Assembly (NCBI RefSeq): GCF_017921975.2
Contig: NZ_JAGEMO020000007.1
Span: forward strand, 334,928 to 398,927
Length of the DNA stretch: 64,000 nucleotides
Origin: Hymenobacter terricola
Lineage (GTDB): Bacteria; Bacteroidota; Bacteroidia; Cytophagales; Hymenobacteraceae
Direction of reading: 5' to 3'
Part shown: in pieces, positions 50,409-58,250 of the stretch
Position numbering within the stretch: position 1 is the first letter of the stretch
Layout: every line of letters begins with the position of its first letter
Made by a program: the position numbers and the translations under genes
Notes under the pieces: generated by a model
Databases searched by the model: none
What the model saw: only the letters and a program-made list of their open reading frames with translations
What the model was told of the DNA's origin: nothing

Positions 50409-50951
50409 ATGGCCCCCACAACCCCCGAACAATACGACGGCCTGCTGGCCCGCTGCCGCACCCTGTTCCTGGCCAAAACCCACGATTACGGCACGGCCTG
50501 GCGCATTCTGCGCCTGCCCTCGGTCACGGACCAGATTTTTATCAAGGCCAACCGCATTCGCACCATCCAGGAAACCGGCGTGCAGCTGGTGGCCGATGAT
50601 GTGAACGGGGAGTTCGTGGCCATCATCAACTACTGCCTCATTGCCCTGATGCAGCTGCACCTGCCCGCCGCTACCCCGCTCGACATGCAGCCCGCCGCCG
50701 TGGCCGCCGCCTACGACCACGAAGCCGCCGAAAACCGCCGCCTGCTCCTGGCCAAAAACCACGACTACGGCGAAGCCTGGCGCCAGATGCGCGTGGCCAG
50801 CATCACCGACCTGATTCTGATGAAGCTGCACCGCGTGAAGCAGCTCGAAGACATCGGCGGCGCGGCCCTGGTGAGCGAGAGCGTGGAAGGCAGCTACCGC
50901 GACATGCTGAACTACGCCGTATTCGCGCTGATTTTGAGGGGCGGGGAGTGA
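50409..50951 (+). CDS. DUF1599 domain-containing protein (two internal repeats)
   Basis: This 180-residue soluble protein is made of two copies of the same motif: LAKTHDYGTAWRILRLPSVT-QIFIKANRIRTIQ (residues ~16-57) and LAKNHDYGEAWRQMRVASIT-LILMKLHRVKQLE (~114-150). Asp, Tyr, Trp and Arg in HDYGxAWR are kept in both. DUF1599 has an all-helical fold distantly like nucleotide pyrophosphohydrolases, but activity is unproved. In Bacteroidota it is often near folP and BT_3928, as here. Confidence 0.88.
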   Translation: MAPTTPEQYDGLLARCRTLFLAKTHDYGTAWRILRLPSVTDQIFIKANRIRTIQETGVQLVADDVNGEFVAIINYCLIALMQLHLPAATPLDMQPAAVAAAYDHEAAENRRLLLAKNHDYGEAWRQMRVASITDLILMKLHRVKQLEDIGGAALVSESVEGSYRDMLNYAVFALILRGGE

Positions 50952-50978
50952 TTGTTGAACTGAAACAGGGAGCAAACA

Positions 50979-51003
50979 GAACGTCATGCTCAGCATGACG
51001 TTC
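50979..51003. repeat. GTCATGC-family minimal palindrome
   Basis: Perfect palindrome GAACGTCATGCT C AGCATGACGTTC, the shortest member of the family, 27 bases after the DUF1599 stop. Confidence 0.85.
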
Positions 51004-51086
51004 ATTTTGTTACACCTCTGCCCGGCCCGACCTTTACTCCAACTCTGCGCGTTGCCTGCGCGTTTGCCACCGGCTTACTTTGTCTT

Positions 51087-52256
51087 ATGTCCGCACCCAG
51101 CTCCGTTACCGCCACCGCTCCCGCTTCGCACCCGTTGCGCACCATCACCCGCGTGTGCTGGTTTTTGCTGGGGGCCCTGTTCATTTTTTCCGGCCTCATC
51201 AAGCTGAACGACCCCGTGGGCACGGCCTTCAAGCTGGAAGAATACTTCGAGGTATTCGCGGTATCCGTGCCCAGTCTGGACGGGTTTTTCCTGTGGTTCA
51301 AAGGCCTTTCCCGGGCTCTTTCCATCATCCTCAGCTCGCTCGAAGTCATTCTGGGGACGGCCCTGCTGCTGCGCTGGCACCTGCGCGTCATCCTGTGGGC
51401 GCTGCTGACGCTGCTGGTGTTTTTCGCTTTTCTGACGTTTTATTCGGCCGCGTTCAACAAGGTGACGGACTGCGGCTGCTTCGGCGATTTCATCAAGCTG
51501 ACGCCCTGGACCTCGTTTTTCAAAGACCTGTTCCTGCTGCTGCTGTGGGCCGAGGTGTTTTTTAACCAGCGGTTTTTGCGCCGCGCCTTTGTGAAGGGCA
51601 CGCTGGGCGTGATGGTCATGACGTTTGCCTCGGCCATTGCCATCGGCATTGGGGTGCGGGCGCTGGGGCACTTGCCGTATTTCGATTTCCTGCCCTACAA
51701 AGTCGGCAACAACATCGGCCAGCTGATGAAGCCCGCCGAGGCCGCCCGCTACCGCTACACGATGACGCGCAACGGCGAAACCAAGCAGTTTGACCAATAC
51801 CCCACCGACACCACCTGGAAATACCAGGCCATGGAAGCCCTGAATTCCAAAGCTTCCAGCCCCGTTATCACCGATTTTGAGGTGACCGACGTGGACGGCA
51901 AGTCTTACACGCAGGAGCTGCTCAAGGGCAGCAAGCTCGTGCTCATCGTGCAAAACACCAACAAGACCGACCGCGACCGGTTCCTGGCCATCAACGCACT
52001 GATGGAGGCAGCCGGCAAGTCGCGCCGGGGCATCACGCCCCTCACCATCACCAGCACCAGCGCGGCCAAGTTCGACTCCTTCCGCCACGATGTGAACCTG
52101 GCCGGCGCCTACTATTTCGCCGATGCCACCGTGCTCAAGTCCATGATTCGCTCCAACCCCGGCCTCATGGTGCTCAACAACGGCGTGGTGAAGGCCAAGT
52201 ACCACTACCACGACATTCCGGCGCTGTGGGAAGTAGAAAAAGTCCTGAAGGAATAG
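51087..52256 (+). CDS. BT_3928 family (DoxX-like) membrane protein
   Basis: This 389-residue protein starts with four DoxX-type helices (FLLGALFIFSGLIKLNDPVG, ILSSLEVILGTALLLRW, LLTLLVFFAFLTFYSAA), with DCGCFGDFIKLTPWTSFFKD, a Cys pair and Asp typical of the family. A periplasmic or cytoplasmic C-terminal half of thioredoxin-like pattern follows (VTDVDGKSYTQELLKGSKLV, GLMVLNNGVVKAKYHY). Function is unproven, but redox or oxidative-stress roles are suggested for relatives. It follows DUF1599 as in other Bacteroidota. Confidence 0.9.
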   Translation: MSAPSSVTATAPASHPLRTITRVCWFLLGALFIFSGLIKLNDPVGTAFKLEEYFEVFAVSVPSLDGFFLWFKGLSRALSIILSSLEVILGTALLLRWHLRVILWALLTLLVFFAFLTFYSAAFNKVTDCGCFGDFIKLTPWTSFFKDLFLLLLWAEVFFNQRFLRRAFVKGTLGVMVMTFASAIAIGIGVRALGHLPYFDFLPYKVGNNIGQLMKPAEAARYRYTMTRNGETKQFDQYPTDTTWKYQAMEALNSKASSPVITDFEVTDVDGKSYTQELLKGSKLVLIVQNTNKTDRDRFLAINALMEAAGKSRRGITPLTITSTSAAKFDSFRHDVNLAGAYYFADATVLKSMIRSNPGLMVLNNGVVKAKYHYHDIPALWEVEKVLKE

Positions 52257-52269
52257 TGGATTAACTCCT

Positions 52270-52392
52270 GAACGTCATGCTGAGCTTGCCGAAGCATCTC
52301 GCTTGTGGTAGTAATTAAGAATCGTTGCGACGATTGAATTAGTCATGCCCGCGAGATGCTTCGGCTGCGCGGACGCCAGATGAGCATGACGT
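52270..52392. repeat. GTCATGC-family long inverted repeat
   Basis: Left arm GAACGTCATGCTGAGCTTGC continues to GAAGCATCTCGC; right arm GCGAGATGCTTCGGCTGCGC ends ATGAGCATGACGT. The arms are partly different in their middle parts. It lies between the BT_3928 gene and the ABC permease gene. Confidence 0.8.
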
Positions 52393-52424
52393 GCTGTTTA
52401 TTAACCGTTAACGACTGAACATCC

Positions 52425-53483
52425 GTGCTCGCCTTCATTCTCCGTCGCCTGGCCCAGGGCCTGCTCGTGCTCGTGGGCGTGGCGTGCACGGTGTTTTTGC
52501 TGTTCAACGTGCTGCCCGGCGACCCCGCCGCCCTGCTGGCCGGCCAGCGCACCGACCTGGCCACCAAAGCCGCCATCACCGCCGACCTCGGCCTCGACCA
52601 GCCCCTGCCCACCCGCCTGGTCGGCTACCTCAACGACGTGTCGCCGCTGGGCCTGCACCCGCGCGACTCGGCCGGCCGGGCCCGCTACGGTGGTTTCGCG
52701 CTGCTGCCGCTGGGCAGCCGGGCCCTGGTCCTGAAAAAGCCCTACCTGCGCCGCTCCTTTCAAAGCAATAAGGACGTGCTGCGCATCCTGCTCGATTATT
52801 TCCCCGGCACCATGTGGCTGGCGCTGGCGGCCATGGTCATTGCCAGTCTGGGCGGCGTGGCGTTTGGCGTGGCGGCAGCGCTGCGGCCTCAGTCGTGGCT
52901 GGATAGGGCGTTGGTGAGCACGTCGGTGCTGGGCATTTCGGTGCCGTCGTTCGTGGCCGCCATCGCCATTGCCGTCACGTTTGGCTTCTACTGGAGCCAC
53001 TGGACCGGCCTCAGCCTCACCGGGCAGCTCTACGAAACGGACCCGTTCACGGGCGAGCGCCACCTGGTGCTGCGCAACCTGCTGCTGCCGGCCGTGGCAC
53101 TGGGTATCCGGCCGCTGGCCATCATCACGCAGCTCACGCGCTCCAGCATGTTGGACGTCCTCAGCCAGGACTACATCCGCACGGCCCGCGCCAAGGGCCT
53201 GAGCCAGCGCGCCACCGTGCTGCACCACGCCCTGCGCAACGCCCTCAACCCGGTGGTGACGGCCGTGTCGGGCTGGCTGGCCTCGCTCATGGCCGGCGCG
53301 TTTTTCATTGAATACATCTTCAACTGGAAAGGCCTGGGCACCGTGACGCTGCGGGCCGTCGAAAACCTCGATTTTCCGGTAGTAATGGGCGCCACGCTGT
53401 TCGTAGCCGCTTTATTCGTCCTCATTAATATCACAGTCGACGTGCTCTACGCCGTGCTCGACCCACGGGTAAAACTCAGCTAG
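52425..53483 (+). CDS. ABC transporter permease (peptide/nickel, DppB type)
   Basis: This 352-residue permease subunit has an N-terminal helix followed by FNVLPGDPAALLAGQRTD, typical of DppB/OppB proteins, a periplasmic loop, five further helices, and the EAA loop LSQDYIRTARAKGLSQRATVLHHA. It should work with a second permease, ATPases and a binding protein, none of which are adjacent. The start is GTG at 52425. It may import peptides or metal. Confidence 0.88.
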   Translation: MLAFILRRLAQGLLVLVGVACTVFLLFNVLPGDPAALLAGQRTDLATKAAITADLGLDQPLPTRLVGYLNDVSPLGLHPRDSAGRARYGGFALLPLGSRALVLKKPYLRRSFQSNKDVLRILLDYFPGTMWLALAAMVIASLGGVAFGVAAALRPQSWLDRALVSTSVLGISVPSFVAAIAIAVTFGFYWSHWTGLSLTGQLYETDPFTGERHLVLRNLLLPAVALGIRPLAIITQLTRSSMLDVLSQDYIRTARAKGLSQRATVLHHALRNALNPVVTAVSGWLASLMAGAFFIEYIFNWKGLGTVTLRAVENLDFPVVMGATLFVAALFVLINITVDVLYAVLDPRVKLS

Positions 53484-53491
53484 TCAATTAA

Positions 53492-53593
53492 CATTTATCA
53501 TTTAACACCGCGACGGGCGTTGCGCCTTTATAAGTGGCCACATATCACAAGCAGCCATTTACCACCAGCAGAATGGCTGTTAAATGTTAAATG
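53492..53593. repeat. AT-rich inverted repeat at the aroK start
   Basis: CATTTATCATTTAACA (53492-53507) pairs with TGTTAAATGTTAAATG (53578-53593), one mismatch in 16. The right arm includes the first aroK ATG (53591), so the second ATG at 53600 is a possible start. Confidence 0.55.
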
Positions 53594-54130
53594 AAAAACA
53601 TGAAACTATACCTCATCGGGATGCCGGGCTCGGGCAAAACCACGCTGGGCCGCGCCCTGGCCGCTCATTTCGCCCTGCCGTTCCTGGATTTGGATGCTGA
53701 AATCGTGGCGCGGGCCGGCCAGGTCATTCCCGCCATTTTCCTGCAGCACGGCGAAGCCCATTTTCGCCGGCTCGAAGCCGAGGTGCTGCGCGACGTGGCC
53801 GCCCGGCCGGGACCGCTGGTGCTGGCCACCGGTGGCGGCACTCCCTGCTTCCACGACAACCTGACGGTGATGCACGCCACCGGCCTTACGCTCTGGCTTG
53901 ATGTGCCGGTGCCGGTGCTGGCTGGCCGCCTCGCCGCCACAGCCGAGACGGCCAGCCGCCCCCTGCTGGCCACCGCCGGCCCCACCGAAAAGTGGCTTAA
54001 CGAAACCCTGGAGGCCCGAACCCGGTTTTACCGCCAGGCCGGGCTGCACCATTCCGAACCTGCTGCTCCGGCGGCGGCAGTGGCGGAGATGCTGGCAGCC
54101 GCGGGCTTTACTCTGCCGCCCGCCGCGTGA
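53591..54130 (+). CDS. aroK: Shikimate kinase
   Basis: This phosphorylates shikimate in aromatic amino-acid synthesis. The 179-residue protein has the Walker A GMPGSGKTT, the shikimate-binding FLDLDAEIVARAG and ATGGGTPCF, and the lid region (ETASRPLLATAGPTEKWLNE). Length is normal. ATG codons at 53591 and 53600 are both possible starts; the first lies inside an inverted repeat arm. Confidence 0.93.
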   Translation: MKNMKLYLIGMPGSGKTTLGRALAAHFALPFLDLDAEIVARAGQVIPAIFLQHGEAHFRRLEAEVLRDVAARPGPLVLATGGGTPCFHDNLTVMHATGLTLWLDVPVPVLAGRLAATAETASRPLLATAGPTEKWLNETLEARTRFYRQAGLHHSEPAAPAAAVAEMLAAAGFTLPPAA

Positions 54131-54145
54131 TTAGCGCCGGGCGCG

Positions 54146-54153
54146 TAATTTTG
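54146..54153 (+). promoter_or_regulatory. -7 box TAATTTTG
   Basis: Exact TAnnTTTG match, 31 bases before the hydroxylase start at 54185. Confidence 0.55.
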
Positions 54154-54184
54154 TTAATTGATTCGTTCGCCGTTCGTTGTCCCT

Positions 54185-54859
54185 ATGCAATCTGTCTCCA
54201 CCGAAGAACCGGCCGTATTCCCCACGCAGCCCACTGCCCCGGCACCCGTGCGCCCCAAGCACAAAGGCTCGGCCCAGCTGTTCAAAAACCCTGTTTTAGA
54301 GCGGCTTTCGCACACGCACATTGCCCTGCCAGTCGGCATTTTCGCAGCCACGGCCCTGCTGAGCATGTATTACGGCCTCACCCACGGCTTCATGTCGGGC
54401 GCGTCGGCGCTGGGGCTGTTCCTGGCCGGGCTGCTGGCTTTCACGCTGGTTGAGTACCTGGTGCACCGCTACGTGTACCACATTCCGGCCACCACGCCGG
54501 GCCGGGCCAAGTTCCAGTACACCATGCACGGCGTGCACCACGAGTACCCCAAGGACAAAACCCGGCTGGCCATGCCGCCCATCATCACGGTATTTGTGGC
54601 GTCGCTGCTGTTTTTCATCTTCCGGCTCAGCTTTGGCTCCTACGCGTTTGGGCTGCTGGCGGGCTTCACGTTCGGCTACGCCATGTACCTGTTCGTGCAC
54701 TACGCCATTCACGCCTACTCGCCACCCAAAAACTTTCTGAAAGTGTGGTGGACGCACCACAGCCAGCACCACTACCGGCAGGACGAAGTGGCTTTCGGCG
54801 TGAGCAGCACGCTCTGGGACCACATCATCGGGACCATGCCGAGCAAAAAAAGCGAGTAG
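54185..54859 (+). CDS. Fatty-acid hydroxylase/sterol desaturase family membrane protein
   Basis: This 224-residue protein has four hydrophobic segments and the iron-binding His clusters HRYVYH, HGVHHEYPKDK, HYAIH and HHSQHH, which mark the diiron hydroxylase family. It probably hydroxylates a fatty acid or sphingolipid. Bacteroidota make 2-hydroxylated sulfonolipids and sphingolipids, so a lipid substrate fits, though a carotenoid hydroxylase cannot be ruled out. The start at 54185 (MQSVSTEEP) is chosen; the ORF could extend nine codons upstream. Confidence 0.88.
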   Translation: MQSVSTEEPAVFPTQPTAPAPVRPKHKGSAQLFKNPVLERLSHTHIALPVGIFAATALLSMYYGLTHGFMSGASALGLFLAGLLAFTLVEYLVHRYVYHIPATTPGRAKFQYTMHGVHHEYPKDKTRLAMPPIITVFVASLLFFIFRLSFGSYAFGLLAGFTFGYAMYLFVHYAIHAYSPPKNFLKVWWTHHSQHHYRQDEVAFGVSSTLWDHIIGTMPSKKSE

Positions 54860-54879
54860 CAAACCGGCGGCCTTCCACC

Positions 54880-54918
54880 AAAAAAGCGCGGTCCCAGTGA
54901 TGGGGCCGCGCTTTTTTT
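54880..54918 (+). terminator. Terminator of the hydroxylase gene
   Basis: GCGCGG / CCGCGC stem flanked by A and T runs (AAAAAAGCGCGG ... CCGCGCTTTTTTT), 20 bases after the stop. Confidence 0.9.
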
Positions 54919-55025
54919 ATCTAGCAAGAATCAGAAAGCTCTAATTAGGTTGATAGTTTTCAGCCGTTGATATACTGACAACCAACAACGAGCAATTAAC
55001 AACCAGTCTACTTTTGGACAACTGA

Positions 55026-55205
55026 TTAGGGGCGCGGGCCACGCATTTTGCTCACGATGAAGAACAACAGCGCCACCACGATGAACACCGCGATAATGCC
55101 CGTATAAGCGCCGGCCTTGAAGATATCGGCAATAGCCGCGCAGCCAGTTAGCGAAGTAGCCAGCACGCTGAGAAACAAAAAGAGGGAAATACGGGAAAGT
55201 TTCAT
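55026..55205 (-). CDS. Small lipoprotein with one C-terminal membrane helix
   Basis: This 59-residue protein has a lipoprotein signal (FLFLSVLATSLTGC, lipobox LTGC), a short linker (AAIADIFKAGAYTG), a hydrophobic helix (IIAVFIVVALLFFIVSK) and the end MRGPRP. Very similar short proteins are common in Bacteroidota, often mislabelled as phosphatidate cytidylyltransferase; they are far too short for that. The start is the ATG read from 55205; the stop is TAA. The function is unknown. Confidence 0.75.
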   Translation of the reverse strand: MKLSRISLFLFLSVLATSLTGCAAIADIFKAGAYTGIIAVFIVVALLFFIVSKMRGPRP

Positions 55206-55342
55206 GGTGTTGGAGGGAAAGGATGAAAGAAGCGGCCGGTAGCCGAAGTACAGCCGAATAGCTGCTGATACTGAGGCAACCCGAAAAAGGTTAAGCTTTT
55301 ACGTTTTTCGGCCCTTGTTCGGGGCACCTGGGCAGGGCCGAG

Positions 55343-55350
55343 TAGCTTTG
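55343..55350 (+). promoter_or_regulatory. -7 box TAGCTTTG
   Basis: Exact TAnnTTTG match, four bases before the ATG at 55355, again suggesting a leaderless mRNA. Confidence 0.6.
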
Positions 55351-55354
55351 GCGA

Positions 55355-55978
55355 ATGAATCGTGCCCTATTTCTAGGCCTTTTGAGCCGACTGGCGCACG
55401 CCCAAAATCCAGCGGCGGGCCATTTGACGGCCGTTGCCCACGCCCAAAGCGTGCTGGAATTTCAGCAGAATCTGAACAAAGAATTTCTCTCTCCGGCCGA
55501 ATCACCGCTGACGGACCAGGAGCGCGCGGCGTTCAACACCCTGCCCTTTTACCCCACCGGCTACGCCTACTATGTGGCAGCCACTTTGGTGTGCGACTCC
55601 AATTCCCAGCCTTTCGCCATTGAAACCAGCACCGCCCGGCGGCCGCTCTATCGCAAGTACGGCGAACTGCGCTTCGTGCTGAACGGGCAGCCGCTGCACC
55701 TGAGCATGTATCAAAACCTGGAGCTGCTGAAGCGCCCCGGCCTGGAAGATTACCTGTTCGTGCCCTTCACCGACCTCACCAACGGGCGCGGCAGCTACGG
55801 CGGCGGCCGCTACCTCGACCTGCGCATCCCGCCGGCCGGTACCACCCTCATGCAGCTCGATTTTAATTGCGCCTACAACCCATCCTGCGCTTACAGCCAC
55901 GGCTATTCGTGCCCCGTGCCACCCGCCGAAAACCGGCTGCCGGTGGCCATCCCGGCCGGCGTGCAGAGCGACCACTGA
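55355..55978 (+). CDS. DUF1684 domain-containing protein
   Basis: This 207-residue protein has a short, rather weak N-terminal hydrophobic segment (ALFLGLLSRLAHAQ) that may be a signal peptide. The DUF1684 core follows: FNTLPFYPTGYAYYVAATLV, RRPLYRKYGELRFVLNG, then TDLTNGRGSYGGGRYLDLRI, LMQLDFNCAYNPSCAYS and SCPVPPAENRLPV. The role is unknown; the many conserved Asp, Tyr and Cys suggest a binding pocket. Confidence 0.88.
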   Translation: MNRALFLGLLSRLAHAQNPAAGHLTAVAHAQSVLEFQQNLNKEFLSPAESPLTDQERAAFNTLPFYPTGYAYYVAATLVCDSNSQPFAIETSTARRPLYRKYGELRFVLNGQPLHLSMYQNLELLKRPGLEDYLFVPFTDLTNGRGSYGGGRYLDLRIPPAGTTLMQLDFNCAYNPSCAYSHGYSCPVPPAENRLPVAIPAGVQSDH

Positions 55979-55990
55979 GGCAACACCGTA

Positions 55991-56040
55991 CAATCCAAAA
56001 CGTCATGCTTCGGCTCCGCTCAGCATGACGTTTTGGATTG
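55991..56040. repeat. GTCATGC-family inverted repeat
   Basis: Perfect 19-bp arms CAATCCAAAACGTCATGCT / AGCATGACGTTTTGGATTG with a 12-base loop, between the convergent DUF1684 and TPM genes. Confidence 0.9.
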
Positions 56041-56053
56041 TTATCATTCAAAC

Positions 56054-56911
56054 CTACCAGCTGCCGCTGGCACCGCCGCCGCCGCTGCTGCCGCCGCCAA
56101 AGCCGCCGAAGCCACCACCTCCTCCTCCACCCCCTCCGAAGCCACCGCCCCCACCACCAAAGCCGCCACCGCCAAAGATGATGGGCGGAATGAAGCCGCC
56201 GAAGCCCCGGTTGCCCCGACCGCCGCCCCCGCCCCGGTTGCGCAGCATGACGAAGATGAAGACCATTACGGCAATAATCAGCCAGAACGGGATGCCGGAA
56301 CCCGTGCGGTCGCGGCCTTGCGGCTGGGCGTCGGCAGGGTCGGCTTTGTATTCGCCTTTGGCGAGGGCAATGAGCTGGTCGGTAGCGCGGTCGAGGCCGG
56401 CGTAGTATTGATTCTGGCGGAAAGCGGGCACCAGCACGTTGCTGATGATGCGCTTGGCCAGGGCATCGGGCACGGCCCCTTCGAGGCCGTAGCCGGTCTG
56501 GATGCGGGCGGTGTGCTCCTGCTGGGCCACCAGCACCAGAATGCCGTTGTTCTTGCCTTTGCGGCCAATTCCCCAGGCCTCATACAGCTTTTGGGCGTAG
56601 TCGGCGATTTCGTCGCCGTCGAGGTTGGGTACGGTTACTACCGCGATTTGCGAAGACGTACTGTCGTTGTAGGCCACCAGCTTTTGCTCCAGCGCGTCGG
56701 CTTCGGCGGGCTGCATGAGGTGGGCCAGGTCATTCACCAGCCGCGGCGGGTCGGGGCGGGGCGGAATGGTTTGGGCGCGTGCCCAGGTAGCGGGCAGCAG
56801 CCAGAGCAGCACCAGCAGCAGCGGCCACCACGGACGCGCCGCCGCGGTCCAGCCGCTGGCTAGTGAGCGAAATAGCGGTAACGACCTGGCTTCAGCCACG
56901 GAATTTTTCAT
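56054..56911 (-). CDS. TPM domain-containing protein (YgcG type) with Gly-rich tail
   Basis: This 285-residue membrane-associated protein has an N-terminal hydrophobic segment (PWWPLLLVLLWLLPATWARA, possible signal peptide), the TPM domain (LVNDLAHLMQPAEADALEQK, IAVVTVPNLDGDEIADYAQK, GILVLVAQQEHTARIQTGYG), one helix (FWLIIAVMVFIFVML) and a Gly-rich C-terminus of about 60 residues. The family is linked to photosystem repair in plants and is often beside LemA in bacteria, as here. Confidence 0.9.
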   Translation of the reverse strand: MKNSVAEARSLPLFRSLASGWTAAARPWWPLLLVLLWLLPATWARAQTIPPRPDPPRLVNDLAHLMQPAEADALEQKLVAYNDSTSSQIAVVTVPNLDGDEIADYAQKLYEAWGIGRKGKNNGILVLVAQQEHTARIQTGYGLEGAVPDALAKRIISNVLVPAFRQNQYYAGLDRATDQLIALAKGEYKADPADAQPQGRDRTGSGIPFWLIIAVMVFIFVMLRNRGGGGGRGNRGFGGFIPPIIFGGGGFGGGGGGFGGGGGGGGGFGGFGGGSSGGGGASGSW

Positions 56912-57366
56912 GTGTCGGAAGACGGTTTGTCGCCGCCGAAAGAAATAGCATCGTCCAGCTCGTTCTGGTCGGTGGCGGCGTTGTAGGGGAAGTAGCGCTT
57001 GAGCTGCTCGCCCACCATTTTGATGCCGCGCTCCAGGCCCAGCACGTAGTTTTCGCCCCGAAAATGCTCCAGCACAGCTTCTTTGGTGGTTTCCCAGAAG
57101 TCGTCAGGCACGGCAGAATTGATGGCCGCATCGCCGATTACGGCAAACTGCCGGCTCTTCCAGGCCAGGTAAAACAGCACGCCGTTGCGGGCGGCCGTCT
57201 TGTGCATGTTAAGCTCACCAAATACCTGGGCGGCCCGGTCCAATGGCTCGGGCGTGGGGCAGGTGTCTTCGAGGTGAACCCGGATTTCGCCCGAAGTCGT
57301 GACTTCGGCCTGCCGGATGGCCGCGACCAAGGCCGCATCCTGGGCGGGAGTGAGGGGGGATTTCAT
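56908..57366 (-). CDS. TPM domain-containing protein (short, no Gly-rich tail)
   Basis: This 152-residue protein has the TPM domain from residue 10 (QDAALVAAIRQAEVTTSGEI), then HKTAARNGVLFYLAWKSRQF and KEAVLEHFRGENYVLGLERG. It has no signal peptide and no membrane helix. It overlaps the next TPM gene by four bases (ATGA), so the two are translated together. The start at 57366 is preferred over one upstream in the repeat region. Confidence 0.88.
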   Translation of the reverse strand: MKSPLTPAQDAALVAAIRQAEVTTSGEIRVHLEDTCPTPEPLDRAAQVFGELNMHKTAARNGVLFYLAWKSRQFAVIGDAAINSAVPDDFWETTKEAVLEHFRGENYVLGLERGIKMVGEQLKRYFPYNAATDQNELDDAISFGGDKPSSDT

Positions 57367-57379
57367 CTTGAGTAAGGAA

Positions 57380-57475
57380 AAAACGTCATGCTGAGCTTGC
57401 CGAAGCATCTCTACCCCAATAGTAACTATTTACTTACCCGGTAGAGATGCTTCGGCAAGCTCAGCATGACGTTTT
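57380..57475. repeat. GTCATGC-family inverted repeat with 36-bp arms
   Basis: Perfect 36-bp arms (AAAACGTCATGCTGAGCTTG... to ...CATCTCTACC) at 57380-57415 and 57440-57475, with a 24-base loop. It lies between lemA and the first TPM gene, inside what would otherwise be one operon. Confidence 0.9.
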
Positions 57476-57486
57476 GATTAACTCTT

Positions 57487-58065
57487 CTAAAATTGAACGG
57501 TTGGCGCCTTGCTGGCGGCCGGGTCGGCCTCAAAATAAGGCTTGGGCTGGAAGCCGAACATGCCGGCAAACAGGTTGTTGGGGAACGAGCGGGTGAAGGT
57601 GTTGTAGTCGTTGGTGACGGCGTTGAACTTGTTGCGCTCCACGTTGATGCGGTTTTCGGTGCCTTCAATCTGAGCTTGCAGCTCCTGGAAGTTGGCGTTG
57701 GCTTTCAGGTCGGGATAGTTCTCCGACACGGCCAGCAGGCGGCCCAGGCCGGAGGAAAGCTGGCTTTGGGCATCCTGGAATTTCTTGATGTTTTCGGGCG
57801 TCAGGTCGTTGGCATTCAGCTGCACGCTGCTGGCTTTGGAGCGCGCTTCGATGACGGCGGTGAGGGTACCCTGCTCAAATTTGGCAGCGCCTTTCACGGT
57901 ATTCACCAGGTTGCCGATGAGGTCGTTGCGGCGCTGGTAGGCGCTTTGCACGTTGCCGGCCTGGGCTTTCACGGCCTGGTCGCGCTGCACCATGCCGTTG
58001 TAGCCGCACGAGGACTGAGTGAGCAACAGGGCCAGGCCCGCAAAATAGAGAAGAAAGCGTTTCAT
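57487..58065 (-). CDS. lemA: LemA family lipoprotein
   Basis: This 192-residue protein has a lipoprotein signal (LALLLTQSSC, lipobox QSSC) and the LemA fold of long helices with QRRNDLIGNLVNTVKGAAKF, LLAVSENYPDLKANANFQEL and IEGTENRINVERNKFN. LemA proteins are of unknown role and are often co-located with TPM proteins, as here. The start at 58065 (MKRFLLYF) is chosen for the lipoprotein signal. Confidence 0.93.
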   Translation of the reverse strand: MKRFLLYFAGLALLLTQSSCGYNGMVQRDQAVKAQAGNVQSAYQRRNDLIGNLVNTVKGAAKFEQGTLTAVIEARSKASSVQLNANDLTPENIKKFQDAQSQLSSGLGRLLAVSENYPDLKANANFQELQAQIEGTENRINVERNKFNAVTNDYNTFTRSFPNNLFAGMFGFQPKPYFEADPAASKAPTVQF

Positions 58066-58250
58066 TGGGAGGATGATGAAGTGAAAGGGTAATGAGGTGA
58101 CGAAGTTTCGGGGCGGCCGCAAACCCTGGGGCCGCTGCCCGGTTTGGTACCGGGTTTGGCGCAAAGTACGCAGCTTAGCCCTACTAGTTGTAGCTTGCTG
58201 CTTAGCTGCGCCTAGCGCCTGCTTTATCGTCCTCGCATCTTATTCGTTAC

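Noticed and set aside
55026..55205. Phosphatidate cytidylyltransferase
   Set aside because: Similar short proteins carry this name in annotations, but 59 residues with one helix cannot form that multi-span enzyme.
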